From: DASQFQ01 sp963802905
GTDB lineage: Bacteria > Actinomycetota > Thermoleophilia > Solirubrobacterales > Solirubrobacteraceae
Assembly: GCA_963802905.1 (NCBI GenBank)
Contig: CAWDKH010000014.1
Coordinates: 186,001 to 250,000, forward strand
Length of the DNA: 64,000 nt
Reading direction: 5' to 3'
The notes under the pieces were generated by a model. It was given only the letters and a program-made list of their open reading frames with translations, did not search any database and was not told the origin of the DNA. Position numbers and translations under genes: made by a program. Each line of letters begins with the position of its first letter. Within the stretch, counting starts at the first letter, position 1. Of this stretch, positions 25,845 to 35,509 are shown in pieces.

Positions 25845-26359
25845 CACGGAAGGTAGGAGCGGATCTCGTCGACGGGGGCGCGCTCGGGTGCGAGCTTGTC
25901 CGGGCCCTTGGTGCGGCCGAGGTGGAGCAGGCCGAGCACGCGCTCCTCGGCCGGGATCTGCAGCGCCGCGCGGCCCTCGGGCGTCCGCAGCACCGCCGGC
26001 GTGCGCCAGTAGCCGCCGAGCCCGCGCGCGTGCGCGCCGAGCAGCACGATGAACGTGGCCGCCGCGGCGGCGGCGAAGTCCTCCTCGTCGGTGACCGGAT
26101 CGTCCTCGGAGCGCAGCACCGAGGCGGCGATCAGCGTCGGCGCGCGGTCGAGCTTGGCGGCCGCCTCGGGGCCGGCGGCCGCCTTCAGCGCCGCGAGCGC
26201 CTCCGGGCCGAGCACGCGGAAGCGCCACGGGTTCGTGAGGTTGTGATTCGGCGCCCAGCGGGCGAGTTCGAACAGCTCCTCGAGCACTGACGGATCGACG
26301 GGATCGGGCTCGTAGGCCTTGTGGGTGCGGCGGCCGCGGATCAGCTCGTCGATCGACAC
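25844..26359 (-). CDS. Nitroreductase family protein
   Basis: 171 residues, a short NfnB/NfsA-like FMN protein: RGRRTHKAYEPDPVD near the N-terminus, LFELARWAPNHNLTNPWRF for FMN binding, and GLGGYWRTP and VLGLLHLGR near the C-terminus. It probably reduces nitro compounds or quinones with NAD(P)H; the substrate is not predictable. GTG at 26359 was chosen because upstream sequence enters the long hairpin at 26373. Confidence 0.85.
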   Translation of the reverse strand: MSIDELIRGRRTHKAYEPDPVDPSVLEELFELARWAPNHNLTNPWRFRVLGPEALAALKAAAGPEAAAKLDRAPTLIAASVLRSEDDPVTDEEDFAAAAAATFIVLLGAHARGLGGYWRTPAVLRTPEGRAALQIPAEERVLGLLHLGRTKGPDKLAPERAPVDEIRSYLP

Positions 26360-26372
26360 CCGCCCCAGGCTA

Positions 26373-26538
26373 GATGGTTGATTCCGTGGCCGCCGTGCCC
26401 GGATGTGCGTGGCCCGTGGATGCAGGGCGGTGCACGGCGGAGGGGGACAGTGGCAGAGCCACGGACCCCTTTCGTCGGGTGCCGGCCTGCGCCGCGGGCC
26501 GCGTGCAGACGGGTGCGGGGGTCGCGGGATCAGCCATC
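26373..26538 (+). ncRNA. Candidate 82-bp RNA hairpin
   Basis: Bases 26373-26454 pair with 26458-26538 around an AGA loop. By hand alignment the helix has roughly 16-18 G-U pairs, about eight mismatches and one bulge. Every transition difference between the arms stays paired as G-U only if the + strand is transcribed. This directional bias points to selection on RNA structure. It is either the leader of the gene at 26639 or an independent RNA. No known family recognised. Confidence 0.55.
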
Positions 26539-26638
26539 CCCTGAGCGGTTTCGCGGACGAATCATGCGAAAGCTTCAGCTTGCGGGACTTTCGGCCGATA
26601 TGGAGGCCACTCCGTCCCGACTGCAAGAGGAACGACCA

Positions 26639-27274
26639 GTGCTGCGCATCGACGAGACGTCCAAGACGCTGGTGGCCCCGCCCGCGGGCGGCCTGGTCAC
26701 CGAGGTAAGCCCCGACCGCGACGAGCTGCTCGCGCTCGTCTGCTCCTCATGGGAGGCCTTCGCCGGCGAGCTGGGCCAGCCCAGCCTCCGCTTCGTGGTC
26801 CAGGGCCAGGCGCCCGGGCTCGAGGTCCTTGCCTTCGACGAGCAGGCCGGTCGCGCCGTCGTCGTCGGCGTGGCGACCGAGGTTTCCGACGCCCAGCTGA
26901 CCCAGGCGCTGGCCGGCGCCGCCTCGGTGGCCGCCATGGACGCCGCTTCGCTGGCCGCCGTCTCCGAGTCGCTCGAGGCTGCCGTCCCCGGCGACTCGCC
27001 TCAGGTCGTGCTGCTCGCGTCCTCGTTCGACGCGCGCACGCTGGCCACCGTCGACTGGCTGACCCGCCGCCACGGGCTCGAGATCTCGTGCTTCGTGCTG
27101 TCGGTCTTCCGCTTCGGCAACGAGCGCCTGCTCTCGATCCGCCGCGAGTACCCCGCGCGCGACACCACCGCCCCGGATCCCGCCGCCCAGGTTCAGCAGA
27201 TGCTGGCCGGCGCCGTGTCCAACGGCCACGGCGTCGACGCCAACGGGCACTCCACCCCGCCGCCCGCCATCTAG
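26639..27274 (+). CDS. Hypothetical protein
   Basis: 211 residues from GTG 26639 (preceded by AGAGG); in-frame ATG codons at 26564 and 26600 are alternatives. Acidic, soluble alpha/beta protein: SKTLVAPPAGGLVTE, then VVLLASSFDARTLATVDWLTRRHG, which resembles proteins annotated as ATP- or nuclease-related, but I cannot assign it. The C-terminus is a low-complexity Gly/His/Pro tail. It stands alone behind the long hairpin and is followed by tandem stem-loops. Confidence 0.6.
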   Translation: MLRIDETSKTLVAPPAGGLVTEVSPDRDELLALVCSSWEAFAGELGQPSLRFVVQGQAPGLEVLAFDEQAGRAVVVGVATEVSDAQLTQALAGAASVAAMDAASLAAVSESLEAAVPGDSPQVVLLASSFDARTLATVDWLTRRHGLEISCFVLSVFRFGNERLLSIRREYPARDTTAPDPAAQVQQMLAGAVSNGHGVDANGHSTPPPAI

Positions 27275-27295
27275 CGCGGGTCCCTGACCGCGACC

Positions 27296-27357
27296 GCGGG
27301 TTTCGCCCTCTGGGCGAACACCCGCAAGCGAACCTAGCCCTCTGGGCTAGCGTTCGC
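27296..27357 (+). terminator. Two tandem stem-loops with CCCTCTGGG tops
   Basis: GCGGGTTTCGCCC-TCT-GGGCGAACACCCGC (27296-27325) is followed immediately by GCGAACCTAGCCC-TCT-GGGCTAGCGTTCGC (27328-27357). They lie between the gene ending at 27274 and the ATG at 27363. The first is probably a terminator; the second covers the ribosome site of the next gene, so it could also control translation. Neither has a T run. Confidence 0.6.
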
Positions 27358-27362
27358 CGCGC

Positions 27363-28319
27363 ATGCTGCTGCGCGGCCTGCGCTGGGGGCTCGCCGGCGC
27401 GCTGGTGGCCTGGACACTCATCCGCCTGCTCGGACTCGACCGGGTCTGGCCGGTCGTCCCGCTGTTCGCCCTCACGCCCTGGGTGGCGGCGCTCGCGCTG
27501 CTGGCCGCGGCCGTCGGCGCGGTGCTGCGGTGGCGGCTGTTCGCGCTCGTCTGCGCCGCCAGCGGGCTCGTGCTCGCGGTGGCGATCGCGCCGCGGGTCG
27601 TGCCCAACCGGGCACCGGAGGACGCGCGCGGCGTGCGGCTGCGCGTGCTGGCGGCGAACGTGGGCGGCATCCCCTCGACCGCGGCGGGCATCCGTGCGCG
27701 CGTGCGCCGCTACCGCGTGGACGTGCTCGCCGTCCTCGAGCTCCCGCCAGAGGTGGTGCGCGCCTACGACGGCGGCCGGCATCGGCGACCTGCTGCCCTA
27801 CCGGTGCTCGAGCCGCGGCCGGGGTTCAGCGGCACCGGGCTGTACTCGCGCATCCCGCTGCGCGTCGCGCCCGAGCCCGGCGGCACGCGGTTCGCGATCG
27901 CGGCGGCCTCGCGGCGCCCGCGGGGCGCGGCGCCGCTCGAGCTCTACGCCGTCCACGTGCGCGCGCCCACCGCCCCGGCGCCGACGCCGACTGGCGCCAT
28001 GACATGCGCGCGCTGCCCGCCGACGGGCGAGGGCGGCCTGCGGATCCTGGCCGGCGACTTCAACGCCACGCTCGACCACCCGAGCTGCGGCGCCTGCTCG
28101 GGCGCGGCTACCACGACGCCGCCGAGCAGGCCGGGAGCGGGCTGCGCATGACCTGGCCGACCGAACGTCGCCGTCCCGCCGCTCGTCGCCATCGACCACG
28201 TGCTCGCGGACCGCCGCGTGCGGGTCGCCTCCGCGCGCCGCGTGGCGATCCCCGGCTCAGACCACGACGGCGTGCTCGCCGAGCTCGTGCTCCCCGATAC
28301 CGACCGGGGCGGTGGCTAG
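27363..28319 (+). CDS. Membrane-anchored endonuclease/exonuclease/phosphatase family protein, frameshifted
   Basis: About 318 residues. Three N-terminal membrane helices (LAGALVAWTLIRLLGL; PWVAALALLAAAVGAVL; LVCAASGLVLAVAIAP) are followed by an extracytoplasmic EEP domain: RLRVLAANVGG, VDVLAVLE, GLYSRIPLR, LAGDFNATLDHP and IPGSDHDGVLAEL near the end, giving the metal and His-Asp catalytic residues. Several frame changes fall between about 27770 and 28190, cancelling by the end. DNase or phospholipase-type hydrolysis is likely; substrate unknown. Confidence 0.75.
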
Positions 28320-28328
28320 GTTGCGGCG

Positions 28329-28982
28329 GTGCTGCAGTTCGCCCGACGCGAGCCCTCGGCGATCTTGCTCGCGATGCAACTCGCGGGCGTGCTGCTCTAC
28401 CCGTTCATGGAGGGCAGCGAAGTCGGCCGCGCGCTGTTCAGCGTGTTCGGGATCGCGGTCCTCGGGCTCGTGGTGCTCGCGGTCCGCTCGACCTCGGGCC
28501 TGACCCGGGTCGCGCTCTTCCTCGGCGCGCCGGCAACGGTGCTGCTGCTGATCCAGGCGGTCCAGCGCAGCGACGAGCTGCTGCCCTACTCGTCGGCGTT
28601 CGAGGCCGTCCTCTACTTCTTCGCCGCCGGGGCGCTGATCCGCTACATGCTCGCCGACCACATCATCACCCGCGATGAGCTGTGGGCGGTCGGCGCGACC
28701 TTCACGCTGCTCGCGTGGGCGTTCGCCTACACGTACACGGTGGTGCAGGCGGTCGAGCCCGGCAGCTTCACGGCCGCGGTCGATCCCGAGGCGCAGCGCA
28801 GCTGGATGGAGCTGTTGTTCCTCAGCTTCACCACGCTCACCAGCACGGGCCTCAGCGACGTGATCCCGATCCAGCCGTTCGCGCGCAGCGTCAGCATGAT
28901 CGAGCAGCTCGCGGGGCTCGGCTACGTCGCCGTGCTGGTCTCGCGCGTGATCGGGCTCACCGTCCTACGTCGAAGCGAGTGA
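28329..28982 (+). CDS. Two-pore-type ion channel protein with unusual filter
   Basis: 217 residues, about six hydrophobic helices and a pore loop near the C-terminus (FLSFTTLTSTGLSDVIP) followed by the last helix. The layout is that of Ion_trans_2 potassium channels, where TTLTTVGYGDIVP is expected; here the filter is STGLSD, so the second glycine is replaced. Selectivity may therefore differ. GTG at 28329. Its end overlaps the convergent nuclease gene by 26 bases. Confidence 0.75.
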   Translation: MLQFARREPSAILLAMQLAGVLLYPFMEGSEVGRALFSVFGIAVLGLVVLAVRSTSGLTRVALFLGAPATVLLLIQAVQRSDELLPYSSAFEAVLYFFAAGALIRYMLADHIITRDELWAVGATFTLLAWAFAYTYTVVQAVEPGSFTAAVDPEAQRSWMELLFLSFTTLTSTGLSDVIPIQPFARSVSMIEQLAGLGYVAVLVSRVIGLTVLRRSE

Positions 28983-31717
28983 TCGGCGGGTCGTGGTCTG
29001 AGACCTGGTCGGCGAACTCGGCGTTGATGTGGACGCTGTCGAGGTCCGGGCGGCCCTGCAGCAGCAGCGCCGGGCTGACGAGGATGTGGTCGAGGATCTG
29101 GCCGTTGCCCTGGAAGATGTAGCTGTAGCGCTCGTCCTGCGGCACGAAGTGCCACAGGTCCACGAGCTCGAGCCCCTCCCGGTCGGCGCCGCGCTCGAGC
29201 ACCTTCACCGTCTCGGAGAACTCGAAGTCGTTGAGGTCGCCGAGCACGAGCACGCGCGCGCGTGAGTCGATGTCGAGGATCTGCCGCACGAACGTGTTGA
29301 CCACGCCGGCCTGGCCGCGGACGGGATCCCCGCTGGTCGCGCTGCCGCGGCGCTGCAGCTCGCTCGACCGCCGGGGCTCCTGGAAGCGCCCGTAGACCGG
29401 GTCATCGCCGCCCTTGGAGGCGAAGTGGTTGCCGACGATGAACAGCGGGCGGCCGCGGTAGCGGAACTCGGCCGCGAGCGGCTTGCGGCTGTTGTTGAAC
29501 ACCGGGTTGGTCGGGTCGACGCGACCCGGGCTGAGCGTCAGCTGCGCCGTGCCGCCCGGGCCGGCGACCGGCGTGGTCGGGGTGGTGGCAGTGGCCGTGC
29601 CGCGGTCGACGAAGCTCAGATCGCGGTTGTCGGTTCGGAACAGGAACGCGACGCGGATGTTGCCGTTGGGCTCGCCGCCGTCCTGGAGCGAGGCCGGGTC
29701 GACCTGCCGGTACTCGTAGGTCGGCCCGCCGGCGGCGACGATCGCCGCGATCAGGCGCTGGTAGGTGACGTCGGCGCTGGTCGGCGCGGCGCTCGCCGCG
29801 CCGTCGTTGTCCTGGATCTCCTCGAGGCTGAGGATGTCCGGCGCGCGCAGGTTGCCGACGATCTGGCCGGCGACGCGGTCGTAGCGATCCTGCGGGTCGA
29901 GGCCGTCGAGGTTCTCGACGTTGTAGGAGGCCACGGCGAGCTCGTCGCGCTGCTTCTTCCGCGTGGTCTCGGGCTTGAGCTTGCCGTCGGCGAGCTTCGG
30001 GTTGTTCAGCGCCAGGAACTTGAAGGCGCCGAAGTTGTAGTCGACGACGGCGCGCACCGGCGCGGTGAAGCGGTCGCGGACGTCGGCGAGCGGCAGGAAC
30101 GTTTCGTTCGGGTCGTTCGTGTCGTTGAGCGTGATCCGCTCCGGGTTGAGGTCGCCGCGGCGGTACTCCTGCGGCGCGCTGCGGTCGAAGCCGCGCACGA
30201 GGATCGGGCCGCGGTCGGCGCGCACGCTCGCGCCGGCGCCGCCGTCGGCGAGCACCGGGATCTCCTTGTTCGAGCCGAAATCGCTCGTCGGGCCGACCAC
30301 GACCGCGTTGCGGACCTCGGTCAGCATGCCTTCGAGGCTCTCGTAGAAGTCGATCCCGTCCTCTCGCGGGTCGAACAGCGGATCGCCCTGCTCGACGTCG
30401 CCGCTGGTCGCGGTCGGGTCCTCGCCGCCGGGGTCGACGACGTCGTCCTCGATCACCGTCGTCGGCGGCACGCGGCCGCCCTTGCCGACGAGCGTCGGCG
30501 CGATCGTGCCGCGGCCGGCGGGCAGAGCGGTGGCGCTCGTGAGCTCGGTGACCGTGAGGTTGGCGCTGTCCGCGCCGCCGGCGCGGAACTCGGTCACGCG
30601 CCCGGTGACGGTGACCGCCGTGCCGGGCGTGAGCGCCGCGTCGGGCTCGCGTGCTGGTGAAGACGAAGATGCCCTCGGACGTGCGGTAGTCGCCGTCGGG
30701 TCGCGGGTCCTGGATGAAGTAGCCGTTGGTGCGGCGGGCGGTCACCACGCCGGGCACGGCGAGGGCGAGCGCGCCGCGGTAGGGCGAGATGTGGCTCGCG
30801 CCCTGGATGTCGTGGATCCGCAGGCCGGCGACGCTCGAGTCGGTGGTGAAGCTGGTGCTGGAGTCCGCCCTCGGGTGGTTGCCGTCCGCATCGGTGACGG
30901 CGTCGGCCTCGACCGTGAGCGTGCAGCGCGCGTCGCGCGGGAGTTGCTCGGCGGGGTCGAGCGTGAAGGTGGTGCCGTCGCCGCTGACGGACAGCGGGAC
31001 GTCGGCGCCGTTGCAGGCGAGCGCGAACGCGTCGTCGCCCGCGGTCACCGGCTCGCTGAAGGTCACGGTGATGTTCGCGTCGCGGTCGACCTCGTCGGCG
31101 CCGTTGGCCGGGTCGGTGGAGGCCACGGACGGCTCGTCGCCGCCGCAGGAGGCGCCGTTGGCCGCGCCGGGCGTGCTCGGGGCGACCACGAAGTCGGTGC
31201 CGTTCTGGTTCGTGTCGCACCCGTCGGGGACGCGCGAGATGCTCTGGGTGCCGACGCCCGAGTCGGCGGGCGCGCCCGCCGTGCCCTCGGTGTAGCCCTC
31301 CATCTCGCCCTCGTAGGAGACGCCGTCGACCGTGGTGTCGCCGTTCACGAGCGTCGCGGCGTCGGGGGGGCCGTTCTGGATCAGGTCGCTGTCCGGCGTC
31401 ACGTCGAGGTCGCAGTTGGCCACGTTCGCGTTGTTGCCGCAGACCACGAAGTAATCACCCGCGGCGAGCGTGGCCGCGGGCAGGGCGAACGTGCGGTACG
31501 GGGCCGCAGGCGTCACGCCGCCGTTGATCAGCCGCACGGAGTAGGTGCCGAGGGCGACCGGCTCCGTGCCGGTGTTGGCGATCTCGAGGAACTCGGCGGT
31601 GTCGGTGCTCGGCTGGTCGTAGTCGATCTCGTTGATGACGAGCGCGGCGGAGGCGGGCGTGGCGAGGGCGAGCGTCGCGGTGAACGCGAGCAAGAGGGCG
31701 CGAAGGATCCGGGGCAT
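28957..31717 (-). CDS. Secreted LTD/Ig/EEP nuclease (ExeM/NucH-like), frameshifted
   Basis: About 919 residues. Signal peptide (LRALLLAFTATLALATPASA), lamin-tail domain (ALVINEIDYDQPSTDTAEFLEI), Ig-like region (DVDRDANITVTFSEPVT), and a C-terminal EEP nuclease with VASYNVENLDG, LSLEEIQDND, VGNHFASKGGDD, LGDLNDFEFSE and DQVSDHDPP. This domain order is known from extracellular nucleases that digest DNA for phosphate. The frame shifts by +1 at about 30650 within an OB-like region. ATG at 31717. No C-terminal anchor is seen. Confidence 0.88.
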
Positions 31718-31778
31718 TCCGGCACCGTAGGGGGTGCTCCCCGGCACGCGCGTCACCAGGTTGTTAGTTGTACGGGCG

Positions 31779-32436
31779 ATGACAGAGCGCCCCGCCTACG
31801 CCGCCGACGCGCTCGGTATCGGCATCGCCACGGGCGTCTACGGGATCTCCTTCGGCGTGCTCGCGGTGGCCGCGGGGCTGTCAGAGGCGCAAGCCTGCGC
31901 GATGTCGCTGCTCGTGTTCACGGGCGGCTCGCAGTTCGCCGCCGTCGGCGTCATCGCCGCGGGCGGCGCGGCAGCGACCGCGGTCGCCAACGCGCTGCTG
32001 CTCGCCGTGCGCAACGGCGCCTACGGGCTCTCGCTGGCGTCGCTGCTGCGCGGCTCGTTCCCGCGCCGGGCGGTCGCCGCGCAGCTCGTGATCGACGAGA
32101 CGACGGCGATGGCGCGCGCGCAGGAGTCCGAGCGACGACGCGCGGGGCGCGTTCTGGCTCACCGGCGCGGCGGTGTTCGTGTGCTGGAACGCGGGGACGC
32201 TCGCCGGCGCGCTGGCCGGCTCCGGTCTCGGCGATCCGGCCAAGTACGGGCTCGACGCGATGTTCCCGGCCGCGTTCCTCGCCCTGCTCGCGCCGCAACT
32301 GCGCCAGCCGGGCGCCCCGGCCGCGGCGCTGGCGGGCGCGCTGATCGCGGTCGTGCTGCTGCCGCTGACCCCCGCCGGCGTGCCGGTGATCGCGGCGAGC
32401 CTCGGCGTCCTCGCGGGCCTGCGGAGGCGCGCGTGA
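31779..32436 (+). CDS. azlC: AzlC branched-chain amino acid exporter subunit, frameshifted
   Basis: About 218 residues with five to six membrane helices. The start MTERPAYAADALGIGIATGVYGISFG and the LLVFTGGSQFAAVGVI and LANALLLAVRNGAYGLSL motifs are typical of AzlC. A +1 change at about 32135 moves AQESERRR to the frame that reads ESDDARGAFWLTGAAV and ends LAGLRRRA. The stop overlaps the azlD start in GTGA. With AzlD it exports branched-chain amino acids or analogues. Confidence 0.88.
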
Positions 32437-32732
32437 GCTGGGCCGCGCTCCTGGCCCTGGCGGGCGGGAGCTACGTGCTCAAGGCGGCGGGACCGCTGCT
32501 GCTCGGCGACCGCACGCTCTCGCCGACGGTCGAGCGGGCGCTCGCGCTGCTGGCGGTGCCGCTGCTCGCAGCGCTGATCGTCGTGCAGACGCTCGGACCG
32601 GGCGAGCACATCGAGATCGACGCGCGCGTCCCGGCGCTCGGCGCCGCGGCGATCTGCGTGTGGCGCGGCGCGCCGTTCCTCGTGACCGTGCTCGTGGCCG
32701 CCGCGGTGGCGGCGGGCCTCAGAGCTCTTTGA
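32433..32732 (+). CDS. azlD: AzlD-family protein
   Basis: 99 residues, four helices, starting GTG at 32433 inside the azlC stop. LLALAGGSYVLKAAGPLLLGD and LALLAVPLLAALIVVQTL match AzlD. It is the small partner of AzlC. Its 3' end overlaps the convergent pntB gene by 14 bases. Confidence 0.85.
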   Translation: MSWAALLALAGGSYVLKAAGPLLLGDRTLSPTVERALALLAVPLLAALIVVQTLGPGEHIEIDARVPALGAAAICVWRGAPFLVTVLVAAAVAAGLRAL

Positions 32733-34096
32733 CCTCGGCGAGGACGTCGCCGACCGAGCTCTTGGCGTCGCCGAACAGCATCGCCGTCTTCGGGTCGTAG
32801 AACAGCGGGTTGTCGACGCCGGCGAAGCCGCTCGACATCGAGCGCTTGAGGACGATGATCGAGCTCGCCTTGTCGACGTCGAGGATCGGCATGCCGTAGA
32901 TCGGCGAGTCCGTGATCGTGCGGGCGGCGGGGTTGGTGACGTCGTTGGCGCCGATCACCAGCGCGACGTCCGTGCGCCCGAACTCGCCGTTGATGTCGTC
33001 CATCTCCTTGAGCTGCTCGTAGGGCACGTCGGCCTCGGCGAGCAGGACGTTCATGTGGCCCGGCATGCGGCCGGCGACCGGGTGGATCGCGTAGAGGACC
33101 TCGACGCCGCGGCGCTCGAGCTCGGCGGCGAGGTCGGCGACCGCGCGCTGGGCCTGGGCGACCGCCATGCCGTAGCCGGGGACGACGACCACGAGGCGGG
33201 CGTAGGAGAGCTGGATGGCGACGTCGGCGGCGCTCGTGGAACGCACCGTTCCGCCTGTCTCGGCGGCGAGCGAAGGCCCGCCGGCCCCGAGCCCGGAGAA
33301 GAAGACGTTGCCGATCGAGCGGTTCATCGCCTCGGCCATCTGGCGCGTGAGGATCGAGCCGGAGGCGCCGACGAGCATGCCGGCGACGATCAGCGCGGTG
33401 TTGTCGAGCGCGATGCCGGCGGCGGCTGCGGAGAGGCCGGTGAACGCGTTGAGGGTCGAGATCACGACCGGCATGTCGGCGCCGCCGATCGGCAGCACGG
33501 CGCACACGCCGAGCGTGCCCGCGGAGACGAGGATCAGCCAGAACAGCGCCTGCGACTCGGTGCCGCCCGCGATCACGACCGCCACGGCGACGGTCAGCGC
33601 GGCGAGCGCCGCGTTGACCTGGCGCGGGATCGGGAAGCGGCCCTTGAGCGTCTCCTGGAGCTTGAGGAACGCGACGATCGAGCCCCAGAACGAGATCGAG
33701 CCGATGATCGCGGCGAACAGGATCGGGATCAGGGTCTCGAGCTCGGGGTTGCCGCCCACCTCCAGCGACTCCTTGTACTCGACGACCGAGATGAGAGCGA
33801 CGGCGCCGCCGCCTACGCCGTTGAACAGCGCGACCATCTGCGGCATCGCGGTCATGCGCACGGAGCGCGCGCTGGGGATGCCGACCGCGGTGCCGATCGC
33901 GAGCCCGACCACGATCAGCACCCAGTCGCCGATGCGCTGGTCGATGAGCGTCGCGACGACGGCGATCGCCATGCCGACCGCGGCGACCTGGTTGCCGCGA
34001 ACCGCGGTGCGCGGCCCGCGCAGCATGTGCAGGCCGATGATGAACATCGAGAAGGCGACGATGTAGAGGAGCTTGGATGAGGTCCTCGCGGCTCAC
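32719..34096 (-). CDS. pntB: NAD(P) transhydrogenase beta subunit, frameshifted near N-terminus
   Basis: About 458 residues. Membrane helices of domain II (VAAVGMAIAVVATLID; GVGGGAVALISVVEYKESLE), then the NADP(H)-binding domain III with VIVPGYGMAVAQAQRAVADL-type Rossmann start, HPVAGRMPGHMNVLLAEADVPYE, VIGANDVTNPAAR and VIVLKRSMSSGFAGVDNPLF. The start GTG 34096 overlaps the pntAB stop; one extra C at about 34072 breaks the first helix (MSREDLI to KLLYIVAFS). It uses the proton gradient to make NADPH. Confidence 0.93.
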
Positions 34097-34398
34097 TCCT
34101 CTATCGACTCCTTGGGTGGCTCGGGCTTCGACTTGAACATGCCGAGCATGCGGTCGGTGACGAGGAAGCCGCCGACGACGTTGATCGTCCCGAAGGCGAT
34201 CGCGATCACGACGAGCACGTCCTCGAGGAAGCCGTCGGCCGGCCCGATCACCAGCAGGCCGCCGAGCAGCACGATGCCGTGGATCGCGTTGGTGCCGCTC
34301 ATCAGCGGCGTGTGCAGCGTGTTCGGGACCTTCGAGATGACCTCGAAGCCGACGAAGGCGGCGAGGACGAGGATCGCGAGCTCGGTGAGGAGATCCAT
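34093..34398 (-). CDS. pntAB: NAD(P) transhydrogenase alpha-2 subunit
   Basis: 101 residues with three membrane helices (LAILVLAAFVGFEVISKVP; GIVLLGGLLVIGP; VLVVIAIAFGTINVVGGFLV). The split alpha subunit (alpha-1 plus alpha-2) is the usual arrangement in many bacteria. The TPLMSGTNAIHGIV motif is characteristic. It starts at ATG 34398, sharing one base with the pntAA stop (TGATG), and ends inside the pntB start. Confidence 0.93.
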   Translation of the reverse strand: MDLLTELAILVLAAFVGFEVISKVPNTLHTPLMSGTNAIHGIVLLGGLLVIGPADGFLEDVLVVIAIAFGTINVVGGFLVTDRMLGMFKSKPEPPKESIEE

Positions 34399-35486
34399 CA
34401 GGTCGTCTTTCCGTCGCGGGCGACGCAGGAGCCGGCCAGCACCTCGTCGTCGAAGTCGAGCTGCAGCGCGCCCTCCTCGCCCGTCATCAGCTCGAGCAGG
34501 GACATCACGTTGCGGGCGTAGAGCTGGGAGGCGTGCTCGGCCATCCGGCTCGGGAGGTTGAGGCGGCCGTCGATCGTGACGCCGTTCTCGGTGACGATGA
34601 CCTCCCCCGGCTGCGTGCCCTCGCAGTTGCCGCCCGCCTCGGCGGCGAGGTCGACGACCACGGAGCCGTGGCCCATGTTGGCGACGGCCTCGGCGGTGAT
34701 CAGCTTCGGCGCGGGGCGGCCGGGGACGAGCGCGGTGGTGATGACGACGTCGGAGCGCGCGATCTGGACCTGGAGCGCCTCGCGCTGCGGCTGCTGCTCC
34801 TCCTCGGTGAGCTCGCGGGCGTAGCCGGTCTCGGCCGACGCGTCGCCATGCCCTCGACCTCGAAGAACTTCGCGCCCAGCGACTGGATCTGCTCCTTGAC
34901 GGCGGAGCGGACGTCGAAGGCGGTCACCACGGCGCCGAGGCGGCGGGCGGTGGCGATCGCCTGCAGGCCGGCCACGCCGGCGCCGAGCACGAGCACCTGC
35001 GCGGGCTTGATCGTGCCCGCGGCAGTCATCAGCATCGGGAAGAAGCGCGGGAGCTGATCGGCGGCGCTGATGACCGCGAGGTAGCCGGAGACGGTGGCCT
35101 GGGAGGAGAGCGCGTCCATCGACTGGGCGCGCGAGATGCGCGGGATCTTCTCCATCGCGAATGCGGTGGCGCCGCTGGCGGCGATCCGCTCGACGCCCTC
35201 CTGGTTCGTGAGCGGGGCGAGGAAGCCGATCAGCACGGCAGCCGCCGAGCTTCGCCGCCTCCTCCGCGGACGGCGGCGCGACCTTGACGACCGCGTCGGC
35301 CTGCCAAGGATCGCCGGTGGTGGCGCCGGCCTCCTCGAACAAGGCGTCGGGCAGACCCGCGCCGGCGCCCGCGCCGGGCTCGAGCACGACCTCATGGCCC
35401 TGCGCCGCGAGCTTGCGCACGATCTCGGGAACGAGCGCGACGCGGCGCTCGCCGGGGGCCGTCTCGGTGGGGACGCCGATCCGCAA
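34398..35486 (-). CDS. pntAA: NAD(P) transhydrogenase alpha-1 subunit, two frameshifts
   Basis: About 362 residues from TTG 35486 (RIGVPTETAPGERRVALVPE). NAD-binding features include AQVLVLGAGVAGLQAIATARRLGA, DVRSAVKEQIQSLGAKF, and TTALVPGRPAPKLIT. The frame changes at about 35240 (one extra base) and at about 34850 (one missing or two extra), then the C-terminus completes normally (NVMSLLELM). It supplies the NAD(H) domain I of the transhydrogenase. The gene starts 23 bases after the ECF operon on the same strand and may be read through from it. Confidence 0.9.
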   Translation of the reverse strand: MRIGVPTETAPGERRVALVPEIVRKLAAQGHEVVLEPGAGAGAGLPDALFEEAGATTGDPWQADAVVKVAPPSAEEAAKLGGCRADRLPRPAHEPGGRRADRRQRRHRIRDGEDPAHLARPVDGRALLPGHRLRLPRGHQRRRSAPALLPDADDCRGHDQARAGARARRRRGRPAGDRHRPPPRRRGDRLRRPLRRQGADPVAGREVLRGRGHGDASAETGYARELTEEEQQPQREALQVQIARSDVVITTALVPGRPAPKLITAEAVANMGHGSVVVDLAAEAGGNCEGTQPGEVIVTENGVTIDGRLNLPSRMAEHASQLYARNVMSLLELMTGEEGALQLDFDDEVLAGSCVARDGKTT

Positions 35487-35509
35487 GGGTCGGGAACCGT
35501 ATCCGAACG

